Positions 17,796-28,600 of a DNA stretch of 45,357 bases are shown here, piece after piece. Location of the stretch: contig DYRQ01000001.1 in the NCBI GenBank assembly GCA_020718645.1, positions 29,275 through 74,631 on the forward strand, given 5' to 3'. Positions within the stretch are counted from its first letter, which is position 1. Each line of letters opens with the position of its first letter. The notes below the pieces were generated by a model. The model did not search any database. It saw only the letters and a program-made list of their open reading frames with translations, and was not told the origin of the DNA. The position numbers and the translations under genes are program-made. Source of the DNA: Verrucomicrobium spinosum. GTDB lineage: Bacteria; Verrucomicrobiota; Verrucomicrobiia; JADLBR01; JAIBCM01.

Positions 17796-20792
17796 ATGAT
17801 CTCTTGGATACTGAAAAAAATTCTTGGCACCAGAAACCAGCGTGAAATTAACCGCCTGACGCCATTAGTGCTGCGCATCAACGAAATTGAGCGCCAATAC
17901 CAATCTCTCTCGGAGGACGAACTCCGAGGCAAAACCCAGGAATTCAGAGATCGTATCACCAAGGGGGAAACCCTCGACGACCTGCTGCCTGAAGCCTTTG
18001 CTGCTGTCAAAAATTGCTGCCGCAGATTCACCGAGAGCAAACGGGTCGTCATGGTGCGCGGCCACGAAATTGTCTGGGAAATGATCCCCTTCGATGTCCA
18101 GCTCATCGGCGGCATGGTGCTCCATTCCGGTAGAATTTCCGAGATGGGCACCGGCGAAGGTAAAACTCTCGTCGCCACCATGCCCACCTACCTCAATGCA
18201 CTCCCAGGCAAAGGCGTCCATGTCGTAACTGTCAACGACTACCTCGCCTCGCGCGATAGCGAGTGGATGGGAGAAATCTACCGCTACCTCGGCCTGACTG
18301 TGGGCTGCATCCAGCACGATCTCCCCCCCCACCTGCGCCGCGAACACTACGCCTGCGACATCACTTACGGCACCAATACCGAGTTCGGCTTCGACTACCT
18401 GCGCGATAACGGTATGGCCACCACCGCTGAAGAGCAGGTGCAGCGCGGCTACAACTTTGCCATTGTGGATGAGGTGGACAGCATCCTCATAGACGAGGCA
18501 CGCACCCCGCTCATTATCTCCGGCCCTGTGACCGTGGCTTCCAACATGCAGTTCGACCACTTCAAACCTGCCATCGAGCGGCTCGTGCGCGAGCAAACCG
18601 CCCTCTGCAACAAGCTCGCCTCCCAAGCCAAAGAGGCCGCCGAACGCAAAGACTATTCCCAAGCAGGCTCCCTCCTCTACCGCGTCAAGTGTGGCATCCC
18701 CAAACACAAACTACTCCTGCGCCTGATCGAGGAGCCCGAAATCCGCACAGCACTCGACGACTTCGAGGTGAATCTCTATGCCGATACCCGACGCGAGGAG
18801 CTTTACAGAATCAAAGAGGAACTCCTGTTCAATATTGACCCAAAAAACAGCGAGTGCGACCTTTCCTCCAAAGGCCGCGAATTCCTGAGCCCGGGCGACT
18901 CAGAAGCCTTTGTTGTCCCCGACCTCATCACCCAACTCCACGACATCAACTCGGGTTCCCTGCCCGACGCGAAAAAAGATGAGGCTCGACGCCAAGTGCA
19001 GCAGCATTTTGACCAAGCCAACGAGCGCATCCACACCATCTCCCAACTCCTCAAAGCCTACTGCACGCTCGAGAAAGATGTGAATTATGTCGTGCAGGAC
19101 AACAAGGTCATGATTGTGGACGAGTTCACCGGCCGCGCCTTGCCTGGCCGCCGCTGGAGCGATGGTCTCCACCAAGCCGTCGAAGCCAAGGAGGGTGTGC
19201 AGATAGACAAAGAGACCCAGACCCTCGCCACCATCACCATCCAAAACTATTTCCGTCTCTACGAAAAACTCGCCGGCATGACTGGCACCGCCGAGACCGA
19301 GGCCAACGAATTCCACGACATCTACCGTTTAGAGATTGTAGTCATACCCCCCAACCGCATCTGCAAACGGGTGGATTCCAACGACGCCATCTACAAAACG
19401 CGCCGCGAGAAATACAACGCTGTCGTGCGTGAGATCCAATCCTCCCATACCAAAGGCCAGCCTGTGCTCGTCGGCACCATATCGGTCGAAGCCTCCGAAC
19501 TCCTCTCGCGCATGCTCAAGCGCGAGGGCATCCCCCACAATGTTCTCAACGCCAAATACCACCAGCAAGAGGCGGAAATCGTAGCACGCGCCGGCCAAAG
19601 GGGCAGCGTGACCATCGCCACCAACATGGCCGGTCGTGGCACCGACATCAAACTCGGACAAGGTGTAGCCGATCTCGGCGGCTTGCGGGTCATTGGCACC
19701 GAGCGCCACGAATCCCGCCGCATTGACCGCCAGCTCAGAGGCCGCTGCTCCCGCCAAGGCGACCCAGGCGCATCGCGCTTCTTCATTTCATTCGAAGACG
19801 ATCTCATGCGCAACTTCGCCGACTCCCGCAAGTTGGCCGAGTGGATGACCAAACTCGGCATGGGAGAGGACGAGGAACTGGAACACCCTTGGCTCAATAA
19901 AAGCGTTGAGACCGCCCAGAAGAGGGTCGAACAACGCAATTACATGATCCGCAAACACACCCTGCAATACGACGATGTCATGAACCAGCAGCGCAGTGTG
20001 GTTTACGACTTCCGCAACGAGGTGCTCCGCACGGAAGACCCCCGCAGCGTCGTCTTTGAGGTGATCGAGGAGGTGCTCGAATCTCGCGCAACCAGCGCCT
20101 GCCAAGAGAAATCCGAAGATGCCATGGAATCGTTCCGCGTCTGGGCCAATACCGCTTTCCCTGTCAACCTCTCCAAAGAAGACATGGCCGAAGTTTCCGA
20201 CGAGAAAAACCTGGCAGCCCTCTGCATGGGTCGCGTCCAAAAATCTTACGATCTCAAAAGCCAGTTCGAAGAGCCCGAGGCTTCCCGCCTGCTGGAACGC
20301 TACATGGTGCTCAGTGCCATAGACCGCCACTGGCAAGAACATCTCTATGCCATGGATGGTCTCCGCACTAGCATCGGCCTGAGAGCCATCGGACAGAAAG
20401 ATCCCCTCATCGAATACAAAACAGAGGCTTTCGGCATGTTCGAGGAAATGATGGACTCGATGAAAAATGAAGTGGCACACAACCTCTTCCGCTCCACTGC
20501 CAGCCTGACAGCCTTCGAGAAATTTCTTTCGGCATTGCCGCAGCGTCTCGTGCATGAGCAGATGTCTATGCTCGGCTCCTCCGAGGAATCCGCGGCCCAT
20601 GCCTCCTCCCGCCAGACGGCACAGGCACCCACCTCCGAAGCCGTATCCGAGATTATTCAACAAACCGTGTCACAGCCCGTTCGCCGCGAAGGTCCCAAGC
20701 TCGGTCGCAATGACCCCTGCCCACTCGACCCGAAGAAAAAATTCAAAAACTGCTGCGGTGCCACCGGTGCTAAAGGGTGCCTGAAAAACTAG
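17796..20792 (+). CDS. secA: preprotein translocase subunit SecA
   Basis: MGTGEGKTLVATMP, HVVTVNDYLASRDSEWM, VDEVDSILIDEARTPLIISG, TNMAGRGTDIKLG, QLRGRCSRQGDPGASRFFISFED. Start at MISWILKK. Confidence 0.97.
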   Translation: MISWILKKILGTRNQREINRLTPLVLRINEIERQYQSLSEDELRGKTQEFRDRITKGETLDDLLPEAFAAVKNCCRRFTESKRVVMVRGHEIVWEMIPFDVQLIGGMVLHSGRISEMGTGEGKTLVATMPTYLNALPGKGVHVVTVNDYLASRDSEWMGEIYRYLGLTVGCIQHDLPPHLRREHYACDITYGTNTEFGFDYLRDNGMATTAEEQVQRGYNFAIVDEVDSILIDEARTPLIISGPVTVASNMQFDHFKPAIERLVREQTALCNKLASQAKEAAERKDYSQAGSLLYRVKCGIPKHKLLLRLIEEPEIRTALDDFEVNLYADTRREELYRIKEELLFNIDPKNSECDLSSKGREFLSPGDSEAFVVPDLITQLHDINSGSLPDAKKDEARRQVQQHFDQANERIHTISQLLKAYCTLEKDVNYVVQDNKVMIVDEFTGRALPGRRWSDGLHQAVEAKEGVQIDKETQTLATITIQNYFRLYEKLAGMTGTAETEANEFHDIYRLEIVVIPPNRICKRVDSNDAIYKTRREKYNAVVREIQSSHTKGQPVLVGTISVEASELLSRMLKREGIPHNVLNAKYHQQEAEIVARAGQRGSVTIATNMAGRGTDIKLGQGVADLGGLRVIGTERHESRRIDRQLRGRCSRQGDPGASRFFISFEDDLMRNFADSRKLAEWMTKLGMGEDEELEHPWLNKSVETAQKRVEQRNYMIRKHTLQYDDVMNQQRSVVYDFRNEVLRTEDPRSVVFEVIEEVLESRATSACQEKSEDAMESFRVWANTAFPVNLSKEDMAEVSDEKNLAALCMGRVQKSYDLKSQFEEPEASRLLERYMVLSAIDRHWQEHLYAMDGLRTSIGLRAIGQKDPLIEYKTEAFGMFEEMMDSMKNEVAHNLFRSTASLTAFEKFLSALPQRLVHEQMSMLGSSEESAAHASSRQTAQAPTSEAVSEIIQQTVSQPVRREGPKLGRNDPCPLDPKKKFKNCCGATGAKGCLKN

Positions 20793-20865
20793 CACCCCAC
20801 TTATTCCTCAGCGATGTGACAGAGATGAAATGTTTTTGATACAGTCAAGCACCACCCTGCGCGAC

Positions 20866-21656
20866 ATGTATGCAGCAATCAGGTATTCAGTCTGCGCGGT
20901 GTTACTAGCTCTGCTCTCGTTCCATGCCAACGCTCAAGAACCCGAGACCATCACGCTGGTCGGAGACTCTTGGATGCCTGTCAACGGCGAACCCAATTCG
21001 CCTATGGAGGGCTACATGGTCGAGATTGCCAGAGCCGCTTTTGAACCTTACGGATACAAAGTTATCTATGAACTCATTCCTTGGTCCAGAGCCTTACTCG
21101 AGGTGAAAAACGGCAGGTGGCATGCCATTATTGGAGGCATCTTGACCAGGAACGCCGTGAGTATCTGGTATATCCCAAAGAGATTATCAATAAGATCACC
21201 AGCTCGTTCTTCAAGCGCAGCGATGATCCCTGGCACTACAGCGGCATCGAAAGCCTCAAAACACTTCGCCTCGGCATCATTAGAGATTACCAATACGAAG
21301 TGACGCTCGACCGTTATCTCTCCTCAGCACCACCAGAGCAGATACATGTGGCTCATGGTATTGACGGGCTCGGCGAGCTGATCAATATGCTGCACAATAA
21401 ACGCTTCAGAGCGTTGGTAGAAGATGAGGATGTGTTCCGTTTCAAAGTCCAGTCCATGGGGCTGGCCTCCTCAGATTTCGCCATGGCCGGACGCCTCACA
21501 GCAGCAGCCCCCATCTACATCGGGTTTTCTCAAGCCTACCCACACAGCCAGAAGCTTGCAGACATTCTCGATGAAAAAGTGCGCTCCATGAGAGCTAGCG
21601 GAGAGCTGGAGAAAATCTTTCAAAAATACAGCGTCAAAGACCGCTCTAACGAATAA
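20866..21656 (+). pseudogene. Frameshifted extracellular solute-binding protein, family 3 (SBP_bac_3)
   Basis: Frame 1 reads signal peptide plus VGDSWMPVNGEPNSPMEGYMVEIARAAFEPYGYKVIYELIPWSRALLEVKNGRWHAIIGG. Homology continues in frame 0 (DQERREYLVYPKEIINKITSSFFKR...). The shift lies near 21125-21165. Confidence 0.75.
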
Positions 21657-21677
21657 GTGAAAATCTGAACCCGTCGC

Positions 21678-22826
21678 TCAGAATTCGATTTCGAGCAACG
21701 AAAGGTCATCGGGAAAATGACTGGCTCCTTGGTAGGCGCGCAATCCTTGGAGTATGGCCTCCAATCTTTCTGGCGACCCTTTCTCTCCTGAGAGCATGAT
21801 GGTATGGAAAGCCACCTTACCAATCTCGTTTCCCCCAGGATTGCAAAGCTCCCTAGCCCCATCGCTGTAGAGCACCAACCTATCACCTGAAATCAAGTGC
21901 ATCTCAGCATTCGTGTAGGATGCCTCGGGTAGAAGCCCCACAGCGGGGCCGGCAGATGCAAATTGATGCGTGGAGCAACTCCCGTCCAACACCGGGTGCG
22001 GATGGCCTGCCGAGGCATAGACCAATCTCTGCCCTGCCAAGTGATAAACCCCATACCAGATAGTGAAATAGCGGTCATTGTTGTCCGACATGGGGAACGC
22101 CTTATTGAGAGATACCAGCACGGAAGACGGATCAGCCATGTCGGCATCCGACAGGGATCCCCCTCGCAGAATATTGCCTACTGATACCGAGAGCAAGGCC
22201 GCCCCCACGCCATGCCCCGACACATCCAGTAAAAATACAGCAAAGATACCTGGCCTAATCTCATGGAATCCAAATGTATCCCCGCCCAACTCGGAGGATG
22301 GCAGATAAATCCAGCGGGTAGTGAAGGGCTGCGAAATTGGTTGAGGCAAGATCGAGCGAACATAGTTCGAAGCCTCGTCCAGCTCGCTGCGAAGACGATC
22401 CTTCCAAGCTTGCAAATCGCGCAAGAATTGCTCCTCCTGCTGTCGGGCACGCTTTTTCTCGAGACAGGCATTGATCCTAGCATGCAAGAGTGTCGAATTG
22501 CAGGGCTTGCTTAAATAGTCGTCCGCCCCTGACTCAATACACTCGGCGATTAACTCCATCTCGTCATTCGCCGAAACGATCAGCACATGCAGATCCGAAT
22601 AGCGAGTGTCGGCACGGACTGCTTTGAGAACCGAGAGACCATCCAGACGGGGCATATCAATGTCGAGCAGGAGAACATCCACCGGATGAGAGTCCAGGTG
22701 GATCAGTGCATCATCGCCGTCCTCGACAGCAGTTACATTATGACCTTGGCGTTTCAGGTCGCGTGTAAATAATGCACGCACTGTCTCATTGTCGTCGGCG
22801 ACCAGAATCTTGGCAGGTGGATTCAT
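21678..22826 (-). CDS. RsbU-like response regulator: REC domain plus PP2C/SpoIIE phosphatase
   Basis: VADDNETVRALFTRDL, VLLLDIDMPRLDGL, YLSKPCN; ELGGDTFGFHEI, FLLDVSGHGVGAALLSVSV, LVLYSDGARE. Confidence 0.9.
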   Translation of the reverse strand: MNPPAKILVADDNETVRALFTRDLKRQGHNVTAVEDGDDALIHLDSHPVDVLLLDIDMPRLDGLSVLKAVRADTRYSDLHVLIVSANDEMELIAECIESGADDYLSKPCNSTLLHARINACLEKKRARQQEEQFLRDLQAWKDRLRSELDEASNYVRSILPQPISQPFTTRWIYLPSSELGGDTFGFHEIRPGIFAVFLLDVSGHGVGAALLSVSVGNILRGGSLSDADMADPSSVLVSLNKAFPMSDNNDRYFTIWYGVYHLAGQRLVYASAGHPHPVLDGSCSTHQFASAGPAVGLLPEASYTNAEMHLISGDRLVLYSDGARELCNPGGNEIGKVAFHTIMLSGEKGSPERLEAILQGLRAYQGASHFPDDLSLLEIEF

Positions 22827-22928
22827 GTCCTAAAACTCTACCCTCCTCCTCAAAGCTAGGCAAGAGGCTTTCCGCGGTTGTCCGCTTTGAATTTGACTTT
22901 CTGAACTCCCACAAGTATAGGTGCGCAC

Positions 22929-23441
22929 ATGCGACACATCTTGATTACCTTAGTATGGACATTGCTCCTGTCTGTGCCCAGTCTGGCAACAGCCCAGGAA
23001 AGCCAGCTAGGCACAGCCAACCATCTCTTGCTCAAAGCAGGGGAACTCCAAGGAAAATTATCCTCCTTGAACATGGTCACCTCGGGTGGATGCACACCAC
23101 GCCGCACCCACACCATGCAATACCAAGGCTCCGAATTCGAGTGCTACGACATGTCTACCTGCACCGCCTCTGGCAACTACTGCGGATATGGCGGCAGTAT
23201 CATGATCGCTGTTCCTAAAGCTGAAGATACGAAATTCTCCCGCAAAGTCGCGAACTCCAACAATTCCAACGCGGGACGCTACGGCTACATCCGCATCCGG
23301 GGCGTTTTGGAAAAAGCCCCTACCACACCGGCACCTACCCTTGACCCTTCATCCAAAGAGTGCTCTACTCCCTCGGCACCAGCCTGTCCTCCCCCTGCCT
23401 GCCAGAGTAACGCCTACCTGTTTTTCGTGAAAAATTTTTAA
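22929..23441 (+). CDS. Secreted Cys-rich hypothetical protein
   Basis: Signal peptide (MRHILITLVWTLLLSVPSLATAQ), multiple Cys, Pro-rich C-terminus. Confidence 0.5.
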   Translation: MRHILITLVWTLLLSVPSLATAQESQLGTANHLLLKAGELQGKLSSLNMVTSGGCTPRRTHTMQYQGSEFECYDMSTCTASGNYCGYGGSIMIAVPKAEDTKFSRKVANSNNSNAGRYGYIRIRGVLEKAPTTPAPTLDPSSKECSTPSAPACPPPACQSNAYLFFVKNF

Positions 23442-23453
23442 CCTATTCCTACC

Positions 23454-25523
23454 ATGCACTACCCCTTCCGCCCAGGTGAAGCCGATAGACTCGGCGCCCA
23501 TCCGGAAGAAAACGGCGTCAACTTCTGCATCTTCACCCACCACGCCACCAGCGTCTCCCTCGTGCTCTTCGACCAGCAGGGCGACCAGGTCCTACAGGTT
23601 ATTGAACTGGATCCGACCTTCCATCGCACGGATTTTTTCTGGCATGTTTTCGTCGAGGGTCTTCCCGCTGGCATCCAATACGGATGGCGCATTGATGGCC
23701 CTAAAACTATCGCCTCCGAGAGAGGCGCCAAGTTCTTCCCAGACAAACTCCTCCTCGACCCTTGGGCTAAAGCTGTCACCGACTCCCGCTGGAACCGCGG
23801 CAAGGCTGTTGGCCCCGGCGACAACACCTCCACCTCCATGCGCTCCCACGCTGTGCGCACCGACGACTACGATTGGGAGGGCGACCAACCTCTCAACCTT
23901 GATCTGCGCGACACCATCATCTACGAAATGCATGTCGCCGGTTTCACCCGGCACCCCTCTTCAGGCGTCAGCCACCCGGGCACTTTCCATGCCCTCATAG
24001 AAAAAATTCCCTACCTCAAAGAGCTGGGTGTTACAGCCGTCGAACTCCTGCCCGTCATGGCATTCGACGAAGCCGATGTCCCACAAACAGCCTCCTCCCT
24101 CGGACTCCACAACTTCTGGGGCTACAGCACCCACAGCTTTTTCAGCCCGCACCCGCGCTACTGCGTCACCCCTGAAAAAGGCACGCATCTCCACGAGTTC
24201 CGTGACATGGTCAAGGCCTTCCACCGCGCTGGTATCGAAGTCATCCTCGATGTGGTCTTCAACCACACCTCCGAGGGAAACCACTTGGGCCCAGCCATGA
24301 ATTTCAAAGGCATGGTCAACGAGATGTTCTACCACCTCGACTACACCGACCGCGCCAAATACCGCGACTACACCGGCTGCGGCAACACCGTGAGTTGCAA
24401 CAACCCCTTTGCGGTCTCGTTCATCGTCAGCTGCCTCGAATACTGGGTGCAGGAACTGCATGTGGACGGCTTCCGCTTCGACCTCGCCTCGGTCATGGGG
24501 CGCGACGCTGACGGAAAACCCATGGAATACGCACCCGTCATTTGGGGTATCGAGTTCAGCCCCATCCTGCGCAAGACCAAGCTCATCGCTGAGGCATGGG
24601 ACGCTGGTGGCCTCTACCAAGTCGGGAATTTTCCAGGATTCCGCTGGCGCGAATGGAACGGCAAATACCGCGACGATATTCGCCGCTTCATCAAAGGCGA
24701 CGATGGGGTCACTGGCGACGCCGCCACTCGCATCTGCGGTTCGGAAGATCTCTACGGCCAAGACTTCCTCGGCCCCATGAGCAGCATCAATTTTATCACC
24801 TGCCACGACGGTTTCACACTCTGGGATCTCGTCAGCTACAACGACAAACACAACACTGCCAACGGCGAGGGCAACCGCGATGGCTGCGACAATAACTGTA
24901 GCTGGAACTGCGGCCACGAAGGAGACACTACAGACCCGTCCATCCTCCGCCTCCGCGAGCGCCAAGCCAAAAACTGCACCGCCCTTCTCATGCTCAGCCA
25001 AGGCGTCCCCATGCTCCTAGCTGGCGACGAGGTCCTGCGCAGCCAAGAGGGCAACAACAACGGCTATTGCCAAGACAATCCCATCGGCTGGTTCAACTGG
25101 GAGGAAATAGACTCCAACCGGGACACTTTCCGTTTCACCAAGGAAATCATCGCTTTCCGCCAACGCCACTCCTGCCTGCGCCGCGACCATTTTCTCTCGG
25201 GCACCAAGCGCAACGCCCGCGGCGTTCCCGACATCGAATGGCACGGTCAACGCCTCGGGCGCCCAGACTGGAAAATGCGCCACTTCGCCTTCACCATGGG
25301 CGCGTTTGCCGAACGGGAGGAAGATCTCCATGTCATCGTGAACATGGAAGACAAGCCCTTGGTCTTCCAACTCCCCTCCGCCAGTGGAAGACGCTGGCAC
25401 ACGGCTATAGACACTGCCCAACCCTCCCCCTCTGACATCATATTTCCGCCCGACCAAAAGCCAGTCGTCGGACACCAGATCAAACTTCAACCCCGCTCCA
25501 TTGTGGTGCTGGAAGCCAGATGA
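23454..25523 (+). CDS. glgX: glycogen debranching enzyme, GlgX/isoamylase type (GH13)
   Basis: VEGLPAGIQYGWRIDGP, VILDVVFNHTSEGN, VDGFRFDLASVMGRD, IAEAWDAGGLYQVG, FITCHDGFTLWDLVSYNDKHN. Confidence 0.95.
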   Translation: MHYPFRPGEADRLGAHPEENGVNFCIFTHHATSVSLVLFDQQGDQVLQVIELDPTFHRTDFFWHVFVEGLPAGIQYGWRIDGPKTIASERGAKFFPDKLLLDPWAKAVTDSRWNRGKAVGPGDNTSTSMRSHAVRTDDYDWEGDQPLNLDLRDTIIYEMHVAGFTRHPSSGVSHPGTFHALIEKIPYLKELGVTAVELLPVMAFDEADVPQTASSLGLHNFWGYSTHSFFSPHPRYCVTPEKGTHLHEFRDMVKAFHRAGIEVILDVVFNHTSEGNHLGPAMNFKGMVNEMFYHLDYTDRAKYRDYTGCGNTVSCNNPFAVSFIVSCLEYWVQELHVDGFRFDLASVMGRDADGKPMEYAPVIWGIEFSPILRKTKLIAEAWDAGGLYQVGNFPGFRWREWNGKYRDDIRRFIKGDDGVTGDAATRICGSEDLYGQDFLGPMSSINFITCHDGFTLWDLVSYNDKHNTANGEGNRDGCDNNCSWNCGHEGDTTDPSILRLRERQAKNCTALLMLSQGVPMLLAGDEVLRSQEGNNNGYCQDNPIGWFNWEEIDSNRDTFRFTKEIIAFRQRHSCLRRDHFLSGTKRNARGVPDIEWHGQRLGRPDWKMRHFAFTMGAFAEREEDLHVIVNMEDKPLVFQLPSASGRRWHTAIDTAQPSPSDIIFPPDQKPVVGHQIKLQPRSIVVLEAR

Positions 25524-25694
25524 TCTCTCTCACTCTCCAATAGGATTGTGACACAAAACCACAGACGCACTACCCACAACTCTGACCTCTTTGCTATCCC
25601 CCCAGCAGGAGGTCAAGGTAGGAGCTAGGTAGTCGTGGTCTCGTGAGACTCACCGATCTGAGCCCTCTTAATGCTCTCTGATTGAGTGCAAGCT

Positions 25695-28600
25695 CTACTG
25701 CACCACAGGTGGAATTGCTTCGGGATCTAGATTCTTCTTCTCATGGGTTTTCCACAAACCGCCGACAGAAAAACGCGACCAAGCCCACCGGATCCACTCC
25801 ACCATGGAGTGTGCCAACCACAAAGCCCACACCAGCATCAGCACGCGGTAGAACCAGATGCTCACCGAGGCTGCGCCGACAACTGGCAAGTCGCTGGCAA
25901 CGGTAGGTTGATACCATGAGAGTAATTTCGCTGAGGAATCCTCGCCGCCAATCCACATTTCAGGATCACCGAGCAGCCCGACCCCAACTACCTGCACCAG
26001 CGATCCGAGCATCCAGAAAGTCAGGAACACCAGCGCTAACTGCCGAAGGTTATACAGCCAGGGAGTGAGACCACTTACCGCATCTTTACCCCGGTGCAAC
26101 AAGAGAAAAAACCATGTGGCAATGACTAGGGCTGCGACAAAATGAACTTGGGTTAATCCTACTGACAACAGCATCCACTGGAGACTACCGAGCGGTGAGG
26201 ATGGCAGGCGTGACAAGAACCACGCAGCAACAAGAGCACACAATAAAATCACCCACAAGCGCACCGCAGGCCCGCGCACCGGACCACTGGCCCACAATGT
26301 CCACCGGCTTTCCGGTATGTGAAACTTGGTGGTTATGTTGGCAGCTGCCACTGGCAATTTCACGGCGTCGCCCCGCTGCCAGAAACCGAGTTCCACGGTG
26401 GATTTCCAGCGGATTTCCAGCTCCTGTGACCCAGGGTGAAGCGGCACGATCAGCTTGCCTTTTTCCAAGCGAATAGGGAGATCATGTCCATCTCTGGATA
26501 AACGCTCGATCTCGATCCCCTCCCCTTCTTGCCCGATGGTAATGGGGAAATCCTCCCCCGTGCTGGATTGCACGGACAAAGCGAGAGTGGAGGCGCGATG
26601 ATGCCTGCCCACTTGCATCTCGTGCTGGGCGCGGTGGACGGTCATCGTCGGGCCTGCAACTTGCTCGGGGCGACTGATCTCCATGGCAATTGTTTCGCCG
26701 GGCCACGGGTTCCAGACCGGGGTCAAATCACTCGCATTTTTTTCGAAAACCGGTTCAAGCCCCGAGAGGGTGACATTCCAGATTGGGGAAGCCTCGAGCC
26801 TCCACTGCTCTACCCAGCGAGCATCCTGCGCTGCGTGCAGCTCGATCTTCGGGAGTGTATCGAGCGAGCTCTCCCACGACACCTGGCTCTCCCGCTCGCT
26901 CATGCGCACTCGGATGCGACCGGACTCTACGGGGAATTGTGCGCTCAACACTTTCTCACCGGCCAGCAGCGGGAGTTCAAGCGAGAGAGCTGCCCCAGCA
27001 GGAGTGAACCGCTCCACGGTAGTGCTCACCTTCCAGACAAGACCGAGTTCGATCACCCGTCGCACTCGGACGAGTGACTGGTAATCCCGTTTTTCGAAGC
27101 GCTCTGATTCGAGGGATGGATTCCTGACCGCACGCTGTTTTTTGGAAAAGAAAAGCTGCCCCTCGGCCAAGCCTTGCTCATCGAGACCGCTCACTGTCCA
27201 CTCATCACTTCTGACGCTCAGCGACCTAGGCTTGAGCGGTAGTGACAAACGCCACTCCTGGACTCCGGGCAACGCGGCTTCGATATGAGCTTTGTGAATG
27301 CCCTGTGGCAGCGAGATCCAAAGAGCGTGCTCCTTCCGCAAGAGGGGGACACGGGCGCCATCGAGAGTCACAGACACTGGCGCCCACTCGGGCAACCCCC
27401 CGGGCAAAGGCACGGCACAGGCTGTGATGGCATGCCACTCTGCGTCCAAGGTTACTTTCCCATCCAACATGATTATTTCAAGAAAAGCTAGATCCGCCAG
27501 TTTGCTTGGCTTCGCCTCCATCTGGAGCACCCGCTCCCGCAGTGTCTCCAGCGTTGGCTTGTCCGGAATCACCCCTTGGGCAACCGCCTGCCCATGCCAG
27601 AAAACAGCAGCCAATAACACCACCGCAGGTGCTGTTTTTCGGGCCGCCATCAGCAGTGGGTTCCAGCACCTGCGCAGGTCGAGCAACAGCGCCAGCAAAC
27701 CGAGCAGAAGCAGGGCGCGTATGACGGAAAGTGGGCGTTGCACAGAAGGCGGCATCCAGAGTGGCACCACTTGGTGTTCGGGTGCCACTGGGCCATCCCA
27801 CGAACAGACCAAGGGCGTCCCCCAACTCCACTCGGGCACGCCAGGCCCTGTCTGCACTTTGGCTTTGGGTTCTTGTGCAAGATTTTTTTTGCGCTGAGGC
27901 ATGCCGGCGGCAGAGGGGGTTGCTTGGTAAAATTGCTCGGATACTGAGGATACGACATCCATTTTTCTCGCTTTCGCAGGCACTGGCATCGGCGCAGGGG
28001 CGGCTGGCAGAGCTGCCTGTGCCGCATCCAGATCCTGTGCCATAAATGCTCCCCGCTGCACAAACTGGGTCTGCCCACCACTGTTCTCCAGTTGCGGGTA
28101 TAGAGCCCCCTGCACCAGAGCGATGCAGAACGGGATCAACACCCACAACAACACCACGGTGGCACCGTATCGCAACACGGTGCATACTTGGCGAAATAAA
28201 CCCTGTGGCACAGCCCGCTCCACCACTACAGCCGCCATCAGCGCCAGCCAAGAATAGCGCGGGGCTCCCGGCTCGTGCCATGCCAAACCCAGCGCCACAA
28301 ATGTCACCAGCCCAGCCTGCCAGCCCCAGACGCGGAAGACAGCAAGTGCACCGACCATGACAAGGAAAAGATCCAGCAGCGTCCAATGAGTGATCCAGTC
28401 CCCTGTGCTGCGATCAGCACCTAGGACAGCCCATGTCCTCCACCCTGGCGGCAAATGAAACACCATCTGCAAACCATCGGCTCCCACCTGCCAACCCGAG
28501 GCGGCGATAGCGCTGGAATCTGCCCTGCCCACAGCCTCGACCGAAAGCGTGCGCGTGCGCACTTCGAACCCCGGGGCTCCCGTGACAGGATTGAGCGTCA

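Noticed and set aside
17865-18707. 280-aa minus-strand ORF antisense to secA
   Set aside because: Within secA; no recognisable protein content.
23961-25001. 346-aa minus-strand ORF inside glgX
   Set aside because: Antisense to a well-conserved GH13 gene; composition is typical of shadow ORFs (V/A/D/E-rich, no motifs).
25524-25694. Possible structured RNA in the glgX/giant-gene convergent gap
   Set aside because: Only weak imperfect hairpins (e.g. GTGGTCTC/GAGACTCAC) with no poly-T or conserved motif.
27478-28386. 302-aa minus-strand ORF in an alternate frame of the 1369-aa gene
   Set aside because: Out-of-frame Gly/Ala/Ser-rich translation within a larger coherent ORF.
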